DNA from: an uncultured Paracoccaceae bacterium
Lineage (GTDB): Bacteria; Pseudomonadota; Alphaproteobacteria; Rhodobacterales; Rhodobacteraceae
NCBI GenBank assembly: GCA_947492825.1
Contig: CANLNT010000002.1
Location: forward strand, 504,501 to 568,500
DNA: 64,000 nucleotides
Direction: 5' to 3'
The notes below the pieces were generated by a model. That model searched no databases, had not been told where the DNA came from, and worked only from the letters and a program-made list of their open reading frames with translations. Below, one piece after another: positions 33,858-42,657 of the stretch (position 1 is its first letter; every line of letters starts with the position of its first letter). A program made the position numbers and the translations under genes.

Positions 33858-36188
33858 ATGATCGAGGTCGACCCAGCCTTTCAGAAATCGCAGGCCCGGG
33901 CCAAGCGCAGACGCGCGCAGCGCCGTATTCAGCGGATTGCAGCGGGTGCTGGTGGGGTGGTGCTTGTGCTGGTCTTGGGCTTTGGCATCTTCTGGCTGTT
34001 CAGCGGCGGGGATGATGCGCCTGAAATGGCGGATGATCTGGCCCCCGAAGAGGGTCAGTTCGTGCAGGTCGAAACCGAAGAGGTGGCAGCCCCACCGGTC
34101 CGGGCGGCGACGCCATTTGTGGATATCGCGGGCGACCCGATGATCCTGCGGTTTGAAACCGGCGCTGCGCAGGACAGCCTGAGTTTGTCCGGGCCGATGA
34201 CGCTGGACGCACGGCGTGTGGGCAGCCCGTCGCCGACGCGGTTGTCGCTGGTCCGCGAACCGCTGATCGTGCAGGAACGTCAGTTGATCACAGCGCTGCC
34301 GTCCAGTCGCGAGGATTTTGCGTTTTTTCAGGCGCAACGGTCTGCGTCGCTGAATGCCCCGGCATTGCCGGTGGCCGAGGTCGCCACGCCCCAGGATGAG
34401 CTGGACGTGGTGGTGGTGGCCGCCGACAGTGATGACAGTTGGGGGACCGCATTGGGCGAGGATGACGCGGCACCGGCGAGCTATGTTGAGACGCGGATCG
34501 AGAACACCACCAGCGTGTCGTTCGTGCGGCCAGAGGCACTGCGCAAACCGCTCTACGAAGACATTGTGGTTCGGATGATCACCACCCGCAGCATCGCGGA
34601 CGTGATGGCAACCAATGGATTTGCAACAGAGGCGGCAGAGACATGGGCTGGACAGATTGCGACGGTCATTCCAGAGGCGGCAGAGATGGCGCCGGGGTCC
34701 ATCGTGGCGATCCGCGCGCGGCGCGAGGGGGAGGCGCTGACGCCGCTGCAAATCTCGCTTTATGGGCCGCAGGGATACATAAATTCCACCGCGCGACGTG
34801 GCGCGCTGGGATTCGAGGTGGCGGCGGACCCCTGGGTGGATGTGGACCTGTATGCGCTGTCGTCGCCTGCGGCGAACATCGCGGCCCCGCAGCAGGATTA
34901 TCGTTTGTTGGACGCGGTCTATAGCGCGGTTATTCGCAAGGGCGTGCCAACTACGCTGGTGGGCGAGATGATTGTGATGATGTCGCAGGCCTATGATCTG
35001 GATGCCTTTGCGGCCCCTGGTGACGAGGTCACGGTGCTTTATGCGCCCGCACCGGGGCCGGGCGGCAGCGGGCCGGGGCAGATCTTGTTTGCGGGGATCA
35101 CCGGACCATCGGGCGAGATGCCCTGCTATGTGAGCGCCGACGATGATGGCAAGTTCAGTTGCTTCAGCAACACCGGTCGGGCCGGGGCCGCATCGCAAGG
35201 CGGGTTCACCACGCCGGTGCAGGGCACGTTGACCAGCAAATTTGGCCCACGGCACCACCCGATCCTGAAGACCGTGCGTCTGCATGGTGGTGTTGACTGG
35301 GCAGCCCCCACGGGCACGCCGATTGTGGCAGCCCTTGCCGGGACGCTGAAGGTGGTTGGTGACGGCGGTGGATATGGCAATGTGATCTACATTGATCATC
35401 CCGGTGGGTTGCAGTCGCGCTATGCCCATATGAGCCGGTTTGGCGAGGGTATGCGCCCCGGACGGCAAGTGCAGCAGGGTGAAGTGATTGGCTATGTCGG
35501 CACCACGGGCCGGTCAACCGGCCCGCATTTGCATTTTGAGTTCCGGCAGAACGGCACGCCGGTTGATCCCTTTACTGTGAATGTGCAGGGCGGGTCGGTT
35601 GTGGCCTCTGGCGGGGCGGCCTCTGGCGCGGTGGAGGCTTTGGTCAACCAGATCATCAAGGTTGAAAGTGCGGGCAATGCTAATGCCAAGAACCCGTTGT
35701 CCACGGCAACCGGCTTGGGTCAATTCATCGAAAGCACCTGGTTGCGGATGATGCGCGATTACCGCCCTGATCTGGCGGGCACGATGAGCCGGGCCGATCT
35801 TTTGGCGCTGCGCACGGATCCGACGCTCAGCCGCGAGATGGTGACCAATCTGGCGCGCGAGAATGAGCGGTTTCTGTCAGGGCGCGGGCATAGCATCACG
35901 CCGGGGCGCTTGTATCTGGCGCATTTTTTGGGGCCGGGCGGGGCCAATACGGTGCTGTCGCGTGGCGATGGCGAGACGATCCTGGCGGTGATGGGATCGG
36001 GGGTGGTGAATGCCAACCCGTTCCTGCGCAATTACACGGTGGCTGATCTGAAGGCTTGGGCAGATCGCAAGATGCGCGGTGCGGGATCAGGTGGCGGTGC
36101 TGTGGTCAGCGCGCCCCGGCCCGTGATGACCGCAGAGATGCGCGCCTATAAGGAGGTCATTGATCAGCTGTTGGCGGAGGCCGGATAG
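33858..36188 (+). CDS. Membrane-anchored M23 endopeptidase / lytic transglycosylase
   Basis: The 776-residue protein has a basic N-terminus and one membrane anchor (about 29-51), then about 400 residues of periplasmic sequence including a part resembling LysM-like/OapA regions of M23 proteins. An M23 (LytM) domain spans about 447-575 with the zinc ligands in HGGVDW (His about 475) and HLHFEF. A C-terminal transglycosylase-like domain from about 592 has the catalytic Glu candidate in IIKVESAGN, followed by TGLGQFIESTW. It should cut both peptide cross-links and glycan strands in peptidoglycan. A double-activity enzyme beside a T6SS could make room for the secretion machine, or remodel the wall under control of the neighbouring caspase-like protein. 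Confidence 0.85.
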   Translation: MIEVDPAFQKSQARAKRRRAQRRIQRIAAGAGGVVLVLVLGFGIFWLFSGGDDAPEMADDLAPEEGQFVQVETEEVAAPPVRAATPFVDIAGDPMILRFETGAAQDSLSLSGPMTLDARRVGSPSPTRLSLVREPLIVQERQLITALPSSREDFAFFQAQRSASLNAPALPVAEVATPQDELDVVVVAADSDDSWGTALGEDDAAPASYVETRIENTTSVSFVRPEALRKPLYEDIVVRMITTRSIADVMATNGFATEAAETWAGQIATVIPEAAEMAPGSIVAIRARREGEALTPLQISLYGPQGYINSTARRGALGFEVAADPWVDVDLYALSSPAANIAAPQQDYRLLDAVYSAVIRKGVPTTLVGEMIVMMSQAYDLDAFAAPGDEVTVLYAPAPGPGGSGPGQILFAGITGPSGEMPCYVSADDDGKFSCFSNTGRAGAASQGGFTTPVQGTLTSKFGPRHHPILKTVRLHGGVDWAAPTGTPIVAALAGTLKVVGDGGGYGNVIYIDHPGGLQSRYAHMSRFGEGMRPGRQVQQGEVIGYVGTTGRSTGPHLHFEFRQNGTPVDPFTVNVQGGSVVASGGAASGAVEALVNQIIKVESAGNANAKNPLSTATGLGQFIESTWLRMMRDYRPDLAGTMSRADLLALRTDPTLSREMVTNLARENERFLSGRGHSITPGRLYLAHFLGPGGANTVLSRGDGETILAVMGSGVVNANPFLRNYTVADLKAWADRKMRGAGSGGGAVVSAPRPVMTAEMRAYKEVIDQLLAEAG

Positions 36189-36203
36189 GTCTGATCCAAA
36201 GGC

Positions 36204-36218
36204 GCGGGCAAAGCCCGC
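36204..36218 (+). terminator. Short hairpin after the M23/transglycosylase gene
   Basis: GCGGGC and GCCCGC pair around an AAA loop 15 bp after the stop codon, followed by an AT-rich stretch (ACACGATTTATT). It is a plausible weak terminator. Confidence 0.5.
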
Positions 36219-36236
36219 ACACGATTTATTGTTGGA

Positions 36237-36286
36237 GGGACGCTGTCCCCCCAAGACCCCCCTGGGATATTTGTGGCCAGAAGAAG
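36237..36286 (+). repeat. Rhodobacterales-type intergenic repeat, copy 1
   Basis: A hairpin GGGAC-GCT-GTCCC (36237-36249) is followed by GGGATATTTGTGGCCAGAAG and AAG (36264-36286). The second copy at 36962 has the same arrangement: a G-run hairpin with a GCT loop and nearly the same GGGATA...GGCCAGAAGAAG block. I recall such elements as widespread between genes in Rhodobacterales. This copy sits just before the ribosome binding site of the CDGSH gene. Confidence 0.7.
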
Positions 36287-36298
36287 TTGGAGGACAAG

Positions 36299-36931
36299 AT
36301 GGGACGCAAGACCTATGAAGGCGCTGAAATCAGCGTGAGTTTCGATATGAAGCGCTGCATTCATGCGCGGAATTGTTTTCTGAAACTTCCGGATGTGTTT
36401 GACCCCGCGCAGCGGCCTTGGGTGCAGCCTGACAATGCCCCCGCAGAGGAGATTGCGGCGATGGTGCGGACCTGTCCGTCAGGCGCGCTGACCTTTGCCT
36501 ATGCTGATGGACGCGCGGAAGCGGCACCGAAGATCAACCGGATTGCGGTGTTGGAAAACGGGCCATTGGCTGTGGCTGGCAACGTGTCAGTCGACGGGGC
36601 CGAGGCCGAGACGCGGGTGACGTTGTGCCGTTGTGGGTTGTCGAAGACCAAGCCCTATTGCGACTATTCCCACGTGGATGGCGGGTTTGAGGCGACGGGC
36701 GAGCCCAAGGTCGAGGTTGCGGGGCAGGTGGAAGAAAGCGGCGGGCCGATTGCTGCGCTGCGGATTCCTGACGGTCCTTTGAAGATCGAAGGGAATGTAG
36801 AATTGACGACCGGGACAGGTCACAAGATGGGGCAGGTCGGCAAGGCGTTTTTGTGCCGCTGCGGGGCGTCCAAGAATAAGCCATTTTGCGACGGCAGCCA
36901 TAAGGCCGCAGGGTTCAGCGACCCTGTTTAA
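36299..36931 (+). CDS. CDGSH iron-sulfur protein with ferredoxin-like N-terminal domain
   Basis: The 210-residue protein starts at ATG 36299, with GGAGGA as the ribosome binding site. The N-terminal part (CIHARNC, then RTCPSGAL) is the divergent 4Fe-4S mono-cluster type domain. Two CDGSH domains follow, CRCGLSKTKPYCDYSH near residue 115 and CRCGASKNKPFCDGSH near 185, each with the three Cys and one His that bind a 2Fe-2S cluster. Such proteins are cytosolic and probably serve redox or cluster transfer. There is no evident link to secretion: the gene is flanked on both sides by the same intergenic repeat, which hints that it is an insertion or an independent unit within the island. Confidence 0.9.
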   Translation: MGRKTYEGAEISVSFDMKRCIHARNCFLKLPDVFDPAQRPWVQPDNAPAEEIAAMVRTCPSGALTFAYADGRAEAAPKINRIAVLENGPLAVAGNVSVDGAEAETRVTLCRCGLSKTKPYCDYSHVDGGFEATGEPKVEVAGQVEESGGPIAALRIPDGPLKIEGNVELTTGTGHKMGQVGKAFLCRCGASKNKPFCDGSHKAAGFSDPV

Positions 36932-36961
36932 GAGCGTAGCGCCCGGTGGCAGGTGTTGGCC

Positions 36962-37021
36962 GGGGGCGCTGCCCCCGTCAGCAAAGCTGACTCCCCCGGG
37001 ATAATTTTTGGCCAGAAGAAG
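36962..37021 (+). repeat. Rhodobacterales-type intergenic repeat, copy 2
   Basis: A hairpin GGGGGC-GCT-GCCCCC (36962-36976) and the block GGGATAATTTTTGGCCAGAA plus GAAG (36998-37021) repeat the layout of copy 1. It lies between the CDGSH stop and the stop of the convergent LysM gene, so it may also serve as a bidirectional terminator. Confidence 0.7.
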
Positions 37022-37026
37022 CCCGA

Positions 37027-37983
37027 TCAGTCGTAGAAGTTCTTCCAGAAGCGGTCGAGCTTGGTGTTGATGCGGCGGCCTTGCGCGTCATAGAGCGTTT
37101 CTTCCTGTATGGCGTCCATCAGCAGGTCACCGCCGATGGACCCGACCACGCCGCCGATGGCAACCGCCGCGATCACGCCCCAGCCAACAGGGGTGCCGAC
37201 CAGTGCCAGTGTGACGAGGCCTGATCCGATTGCGGCCCCGACATTGGTGCCGACGTTATCCAGAAGGATCACGGTGCGCTCTTTGTTGTCGGAGGCGTTG
37301 TGGATCTTGGTGCCGGTATCAACGATGTCAGCGACTTTAAGGACAATTGCGCCGTTTTTGGCGAGTTTGACGGCGCGGTCGAGGTTCATGATCTCTTTGT
37401 TGATCTTGTGGGTCCGCACCTCTGCCAGGCGGTCAATGCGGATGGCTTGCCGCCCTGTCTTGCCCGGTGTCAACAGGGGACGCATGATGCCCAGTTTTGC
37501 ATCGGCGCGTTTCAGCGCAACCTTGCGGCGGTAGTCATATTGGCCGCGGGTGATGGTTTTGGCCTGCATCTGATAGTAGCTGAGGCCGACCTTGCGGATG
37601 TCGTCAGCGGCGGATTCGCCGATCTTGGTAACGCCATCGAGAAAGCCCATGCCAGAGGCTTTGAACAGTTTGTCTGCCGAGAGCTGTTCCATGATGGATT
37701 GGGTCACGCCGTCCGTTTCCGCAATGGTCTTTGCCAGAGCGCCGGAGGCCACTGCCAGATCAGGGGCGACACAGGTCATTTCAGCAGCATGAGCGGGGGT
37801 ATCAGGCAGCATGATGACCTGACCGGGAAAGATCAGGTCGATGTCGGCGATCTGCGGATTATTGGCCTGAAGGTTTGCTGTGAGACTGGCCTGATCGGCG
37901 AAGAATTTGGCGTCGCCATAGTGGCTGCGCATGATGCGGTAGAGTTCGTCGCCGCGACGGACGACGTAATAGTTCAGAGACAT
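37027..37983 (-). CDS. LysM-domain protein with C-terminal glycine-rich hydrophobic segment
   Basis: The 318-residue protein has no signal peptide. Residues 4-58 form a LysM domain (YYVVRRGDELYRIMRSHYGD up to LIFPGQVIMLP). A helical middle part follows. The last third contains a long Gly/Val/Ala-rich stretch (about 230-290, with TPVGWGVIAAVAIGGVVGSIGG) that resembles a membrane-inserting glycine zipper. It is the last gene after clpV and a Tle1-like hydrolase on the same strand, 33 bp after the latter. A cytosolic start plus LysM plus a hydrophobic segment fits a T6SS-delivered wall- or membrane-targeting protein, or the immunity or chaperone partner of the hydrolase. Sequence alone does not decide. 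Confidence 0.65.
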   Translation of the reverse strand: MSLNYYVVRRGDELYRIMRSHYGDAKFFADQASLTANLQANNPQIADIDLIFPGQVIMLPDTPAHAAEMTCVAPDLAVASGALAKTIAETDGVTQSIMEQLSADKLFKASGMGFLDGVTKIGESAADDIRKVGLSYYQMQAKTITRGQYDYRRKVALKRADAKLGIMRPLLTPGKTGRQAIRIDRLAEVRTHKINKEIMNLDRAVKLAKNGAIVLKVADIVDTGTKIHNASDNKERTVILLDNVGTNVGAAIGSGLVTLALVGTPVGWGVIAAVAIGGVVGSIGGDLLMDAIQEETLYDAQGRRINTKLDRFWKNFYD

Positions 37984-38016
37984 GTAATTGAAACCTGTCA
38001 GAAAGAGTACTGCCGG

Positions 38017-38826
38017 TTAACCCAACATGATGTCGGAACGCAGATTGAAGTCGCCGACGTTGCCGATGGATTTGTCGAGGCCTGTCGCACGGGCAACGCG
38101 CAAGTTGGATTGCATCCATTGCCAGCTGGCCAGTGCGCCCGCTTTGTCCTGCGCGACGGTGACATTGGTAAAGTCGTGGATGTCCGCCAGATGTTTGCCC
38201 ATCGCGGCGACGGCGCCGATCTTGGCCTTTGTCGACATCTCTTCGATCTTGCCGGATTTGCCGGCCTTGTCCCATGGACAGCCACCGACACCGCCATGAG
38301 TGCAGAAGAATTTGCGGAACACGGGCAGGCCCTTTGTCGGGTGTTTCAGGCCGCAGTTGCCAAAGCTCTCGCGCGATCCTGCCTTGGGGTCGCGCAGGGC
38401 GTGGTAGACCATCGCGACGTTCTTGGAAATCGTATCGCAGTTTTCCAAAGGCGAGCGGTCAACCGCATCAAAGAGCATCATGCAATGCACGGGGATGCCT
38501 TTTTTGTTGAGATTGTACGCCAGTTCGATCACAGCCGCACCGCCACGGCTGTAGCCGCTGAGGAAAATGCGGGTTGGTTTGGCCGAAAGAGTAGAGCGGA
38601 CCGTGGCCAGTTTCTGCTGTTTCTCCCATTGCTCGACAACCCAATCCAACCCCTGCTTTGACTTGGCGGGGGTGCCGGTTCCGTGCCAGCGCGGGCCACG
38701 GAGATAACCGGCAAGAGGCGTGTGCCATTGTTCGAAAAGTTGCCTGACGTGGCTGGATTGAAAGTCCGTTTTGTAGGTGTCGTTGTCGTCGGGACCCGTC
38801 CCGTCGATGCCAAAATAGATGTCCAT
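38017..38826 (-). CDS. Compact Tle1/DUF2235-like alpha/beta hydrolase, probable T6SS phospholipase effector
   Basis: The 269-residue protein shows the pattern of DUF2235/Tle1 hydrolases in miniature: GIDGTGPDD at residues 6-14, the nucleophile elbow LSGYSRGG with Ser93, an acid in MLFDAVD at Asp120, and a His in FCTHGGVGG at His177 matching the HxDVGG-type site. There is no signal peptide. It begins 11 bp after the clpV stop, so it is expressed together with the sheath-recycling ATPase and the structural genes upstream. A phospholipase toxin is the best guess. Known Tle1 proteins are much longer, and no cognate immunity protein is certain; the downstream LysM gene is a candidate. Confidence 0.7.
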   Translation of the reverse strand: MDIYFGIDGTGPDDNDTYKTDFQSSHVRQLFEQWHTPLAGYLRGPRWHGTGTPAKSKQGLDWVVEQWEKQQKLATVRSTLSAKPTRIFLSGYSRGGAAVIELAYNLNKKGIPVHCMMLFDAVDRSPLENCDTISKNVAMVYHALRDPKAGSRESFGNCGLKHPTKGLPVFRKFFCTHGGVGGCPWDKAGKSGKIEEMSTKAKIGAVAAMGKHLADIHDFTNVTVAQDKAGALASWQWMQSNLRVARATGLDKSIGNVGDFNLRSDIMLG

Positions 38827-38836
38827 GATCAGGCCC

Positions 38837-41617
38837 TTAGCTGAATTCGTATGCGATTGCGCCGTCCTTCAGGACGACCTCGACCGCTTGCATTTCTTCG
38901 CCCGAGACCATCTTGGACAGGACCTGACGCGACAGGTCCGGCAAGATGGAATTGGTGATGATATTGTCGATCATGCGGCCACCGCTGTCAGGGTCGCGGC
39001 ATTGTTCGACGATGTGGTCCAGCACGTCCTTGCTAAAGGTCATATTGGCGCCATGCGCCTCTTTGAGGCGTTTGATCACCGACTTCAGCTTGAGGTTCGT
39101 AATCCCGTGCAGCGCTTCGGTCGAGAGCGGGAAGTAGGGGATCGTGACAATCCGGCCCATCAGCGCCGGTGGGAACACATCAAGCGTGGCGGGCTTGAGG
39201 GTTTCTGCGAGCGCTTCGGAGTCGATTTCATCATTCTTGCGGCCCTGATCCGTGGCGTCCATGATGACGTCTGTGCCAACGTTGGATGTCAGCAGGATCA
39301 GGCAATTCTTGAAGTTGATCGGGCGGCCAGAGCCGTCTTCCATGATGCCTTTGTCGAAGACCTGAAAGAACATCTCGTGGATGTCGGGGTGGGCCTTTTC
39401 AACCTCGTCCAGCAAAACGACCGAATAGGGCTTGCGGCGCACCGCTTCGGTCAGGCGGCCACCTTCGCCGTAGCCAACGTAGCCCGGAGGCGCGCCTTTG
39501 AGCAGCGAGACAGAATGTGCCTCCTGAAACTCGGACATGTTGATGGTGATGATGTTCTGTTCGCCGCCATAAAGCTCTTCGGCAAGCGCGATGGCAGTTT
39601 CGGTCTTACCGACGCCAGAGGGGCCGGCGAGCATGAAGACACCGATGGGTTTGTTGGGGTTGGACAGGCCCGCACGGTTGGTTTCGATCCGTTTGGCAAT
39701 CATCTTGAGGCCATGATCCTGACCCACGACACGTTCTTTCAGGTGGTCGGCGAGTTTGAGGATCCGATCGAGTTCGTCGGCCATCATCCGGCCCGCAGGG
39801 ATACCTGTCCAATCAGAGATGATGGAAGCCACGGCCTGTTCGTCGACGTGGCTATAGACCATGCGGTCGTCGGGGTTGCCTGCCTCGAGCTTTGCCATTT
39901 CTGCCAGCATCTCTTCACGGATGGCGTCGGGGTCGGCGGGGATGTTTTCGCTGACCTCGGGTGCGGGGGGAGGTGGTGCGTTATCACCCTCGGCTGTGTC
40001 TTCTGCCGGAGTGTCCTCTTCGGTTGCTGGCGCGCCCTCATCGGGGTCTGCGGCCTGGGCGTCTTCTTCCTCTGCGCCCTCGGCTTCTGTCAGCGCGGCG
40101 CGCAGGGCAAGGATGCGATCCACGATGATCTTCTCGGCGGCGTATTTTTCCTCGTATTCCGCGAGTTCCTTTTCTTTGGCGGCCTTTTCTTCGGCGGCCT
40201 CAGCCAGGCGTTCTTCGTTCTCTTCGCCAAGGTCTTTTTGCGCGGTCTTGGAGGACATTTCGACGTCCAATGACACGATCGCCTCTTTCAGATCGGCGAT
40301 ACGGGCGGGGATTGTCGCCTGAGAGACGGCGACGCGGGCGCAGGCGGTATCCAGAAGGCTGACCGCTTTGTCGGGCAGTTGCCGCGCGGGAATATAGCGG
40401 TGCGAAAGGCTGACCGCGGCGACGATGGCCTCGTCGGAGATGCGGACCTTGTGGTGGGCCTCCATCGGGTCGAGAATGCCGCGCAGCATGTAGCAGCAGC
40501 GGTCGACGTCGGGTTCGTCCACCTGCACCGGCTGGAAACGGCGGGTCAGGGCGGGGTCTTTTTCGAAGTACTTGGCGTATTCGCTTTGCGTGGTGGCACC
40601 GATGGTGCGCAGGGTGCCGCGCGCAAGGGCTGGTTTGAGCAGGTTGGCGGCATCGCCGGTGCCTTGTGCGCCGCCTGCGCCGATCAGGGTATGTGCCTCG
40701 TCAATGAAAAGGATGATAGGTGTGGGGGAGGATTGGACCTCGTCAATCAGGGATTTGAGGCGTTGTTCAAATTCGCCTTTCATCGAGGCACCGGCCTGCA
40801 TGGCCTGAATGTCCATCTCAAAAAGCTTGGTGCCTTTGAGTTTGGGCGGCACGTCACCGGCGGCGAGGCGCTGGGCGAAGCCTTCGACCACTGCAGTTTT
40901 GCCCACGCCAGCCTCACCCGTCAGAATCGGGTTATTCTGGCGGCGGCGTAGCAGGACATCGACGATCTGACGGATTTCGTCATCGCGGCCAACGATCTTG
41001 TCAGTGTCACCAGCAGCGGCGGTCATGTCCTTGCAGAACCGGCCAAGCGCGGTCGAAGCAGAGGCCGTAGGATCACCGGCGGCCCCACCTTCGCCGCCAC
41101 CAGAAGACAGGCCAGAACCGTCCATCGGGCGCATGTCTTCTTCTTCGGATTCTTTCCAAAGATTGCGGCTTTCTTTGCCGAGGGTGTCGACGGAAATGCC
41201 ACCCAAAATGGGGGACAACCGTGTGATTTCGCGTGCGAGGTTCTTGTCGTTGAGCATTGCCAAAAGGGCGTGGCCGGTGCGGATCTGCGCTTCGCCAAAG
41301 AACAGCGTCGCATAGGTCCAAGCGTGGTTCAGCGTCGATGACATGCCTTCGGAGATGCCAGGGCTTTCAGTGACGTTTTTGTCGAGCCGGGACATGGCTG
41401 CATCGAGTTGCTTCAGGACGGCCCCGCGATCAAGGCTGAGCGCGTTGAGGGTGACAGAAACGTCGCAGTCTTTGTTGGCGACGACGTGAAACAGCCAATG
41501 CACCACTTCGATGTTGCGGTTCTTTTCGGAACGGGCGTGGCGCATTGCCTTGAGAAATGCGTCATAGCCAGCGCGGTTCATCTTCCCGGCATATTTTTCG
41601 ATATTGATCTCAGCCAT
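38837..41617 (-). CDS. clpV: T6SS sheath-disassembly ATPase ClpV (TssH)
   Basis: The 926-residue AAA+ protein recycles contracted TssB/TssC sheath. It has the N-terminal ClpV domain and two ATPase modules, with Walker A motifs GEAGVGKT in the first and GPSGVGKT in the second, each followed by acidic Walker B segments ([29 protein letters not shown]). The middle domain contains an unusual acidic, Pro-rich insertion ([15 protein letters not shown] to [12 protein letters not shown], about 40 residues) that most ClpV proteins lack. It lies 38 bp after the tssG stop and is followed by two probable effector genes. Confidence 0.96.
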   Translation of the reverse strand: MAEINIEKYAGKMNRAGYDAFLKAMRHARSEKNRNIEVVHWLFHVVANKDCDVSVTLNALSLDRGAVLKQLDAAMSRLDKNVTESPGISEGMSSTLNHAWTYATLFFGEAQIRTGHALLAMLNDKNLAREITRLSPILGGISVDTLGKESRNLWKESEEEDMRPMDGSGLSSGGGEGGAAGDPTASASTALGRFCKDMTAAAGDTDKIVGRDDEIRQIVDVLLRRRQNNPILTGEAGVGKTAVVEGFAQRLAAGDVPPKLKGTKLFEMDIQAMQAGASMKGEFEQRLKSLIDEVQSSPTPIILFIDEAHTLIGAGGAQGTGDAANLLKPALARGTLRTIGATTQSEYAKYFEKDPALTRRFQPVQVDEPDVDRCCYMLRGILDPMEAHHKVRISDEAIVAAVSLSHRYIPARQLPDKAVSLLDTACARVAVSQATIPARIADLKEAIVSLDVEMSSKTAQKDLGEENEERLAEAAEEKAAKEKELAEYEEKYAAEKIIVDRILALRAALTEAEGAEEEDAQAADPDEGAPATEEDTPAEDTAEGDNAPPPPAPEVSENIPADPDAIREEMLAEMAKLEAGNPDDRMVYSHVDEQAVASIISDWTGIPAGRMMADELDRILKLADHLKERVVGQDHGLKMIAKRIETNRAGLSNPNKPIGVFMLAGPSGVGKTETAIALAEELYGGEQNIITINMSEFQEAHSVSLLKGAPPGYVGYGEGGRLTEAVRRKPYSVVLLDEVEKAHPDIHEMFFQVFDKGIMEDGSGRPINFKNCLILLTSNVGTDVIMDATDQGRKNDEIDSEALAETLKPATLDVFPPALMGRIVTIPYFPLSTEALHGITNLKLKSVIKRLKEAHGANMTFSKDVLDHIVEQCRDPDSGGRMIDNIITNSILPDLSRQVLSKMVSGEEMQAVEVVLKDGAIAYEFS

Positions 41618-41655
41618 TTTCCGTCCCCTTGGAAATTTTATATATTATCAATGTG

Positions 41656-42657
41656 TTATGCTACTTCGGTCAAGGCGTATGTGGCGCCTTGGACCGGTGT
41701 GTTGGCGGGTGGCGGGATGCGCGGTGGCATCACGGCCATCCAGCCAAGTTCGGCGCTTTCGCCGATTTTGGCGGCCTGCACCTGATCGGCGGGCAAGGTC
41801 AGTGAGACGTTCACCTCGTAAGCGGCACCAAGGTACCAGTTCACGATGTCCTGAAGTCGGGCATGAGAGGTGCCGCCAGGCAGAAACGCGCGGTATTCGG
41901 CCAGCGTTTCGGCGTGGATATGCAGGACGATCTTTTCCTCGACAGATTGAGCGCGGGCCCCCAGATACATGTCGCGGCCCAGTGAAGACCCGGCCATGCC
42001 AAGCGCGTTGCGCGCGTCCTCTTCAAAGGCGATCCAGACGGGCACGTGTTCCTCGACCGCGATGTCGGCACCCAGATCGGTTTCGAGCATTTGTTGCAGT
42101 TTGCGCGGACTTTTGACGCGGCCCAATGCCAGTGGGGCCAGCGCAATCTTGTTGAGGTCATGCAGGCTGTCGCGGGATTGGAATGCGGGTGTGCCAATGC
42201 CAAGGACCGCGCCCACGTAGTTGGCAAAGCGGTCGTCGTGGGGGTGGTCGAACTGGGTGATCGCGCGGGCGTCTGACCACGCGCGAAAGAACAGCTGCTG
42301 AAAGCGGGTGGCGAAGATGTCTGTGAAGCGGACAAATGCCATGTCGCCCGACAGCGCCCAGCGATAAACCTCTTCGGTGATATCAAGCGGCAGCGCGCCG
42401 TTCGAACCGAAGAATCCAATAATGTTGTTGCGGACTTCTGGCAGGCTACGCTTGCCGTCAAGCAGGCGGTTGAGGTCGTGTATCGGGAAGGCCATCAACG
42501 GGTCTTGGCCGATGTTCACCGCTTCTTCGCGCAGGGCGGTGTTGGACCCGATGCGCGGCTTTTCGGCATTGCGCTGTTCGACCGCGCGCAGAAAGTTCAG
42601 AAACCCGATGCCATCGACGGGTTGATCTGGAGTTTCTGTGACGGCCGGTTTCTTCAT
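41656..42657 (-). CDS. tssG: T6SS baseplate protein TssG
   Basis: The 333-residue protein is the wedge subunit TssG: it begins with GIGFLNFLRAVEQRN, has PLDITEEVYRWALSGD and AFVRFTDIFATRFQQLFFRAW, and ends with a beta-rich tail, all as in the family. It forms baseplate wedges with TssE, TssF and TssK. Its start overlaps the tssF stop by 4 bp, indicating translational coupling. Length is normal. Confidence 0.94.
   Translation of the reverse strand: MKKPAVTETPDQPVDGIGFLNFLRAVEQRNAEKPRIGSNTALREEAVNIGQDPLMAFPIHDLNRLLDGKRSLPEVRNNIIGFFGSNGALPLDITEEVYRWALSGDMAFVRFTDIFATRFQQLFFRAWSDARAITQFDHPHDDRFANYVGAVLGIGTPAFQSRDSLHDLNKIALAPLALGRVKSPRKLQQMLETDLGADIAVEEHVPVWIAFEEDARNALGMAGSSLGRDMYLGARAQSVEEKIVLHIHAETLAEYRAFLPGGTSHARLQDIVNWYLGAAYEVNVSLTLPADQVQAAKIGESAELGWMAVMPPRIPPPANTPVQGATYALTEVA

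Noticed and set aside
33846-35468. Open frame of 540 codons opposite the M23/transglycosylase gene
   Set aside because: Arg/His/Cys-rich translation with no recognisable domain; the sense strand has complete zinc-site motifs.
37300-40273. Plus-strand open frames of 453 and 484 codons opposite the LysM, hydrolase and clpV genes
   Set aside because: Shadows of the minus-strand genes, which have clear LysM, GYSRGG and AAA+ signatures.
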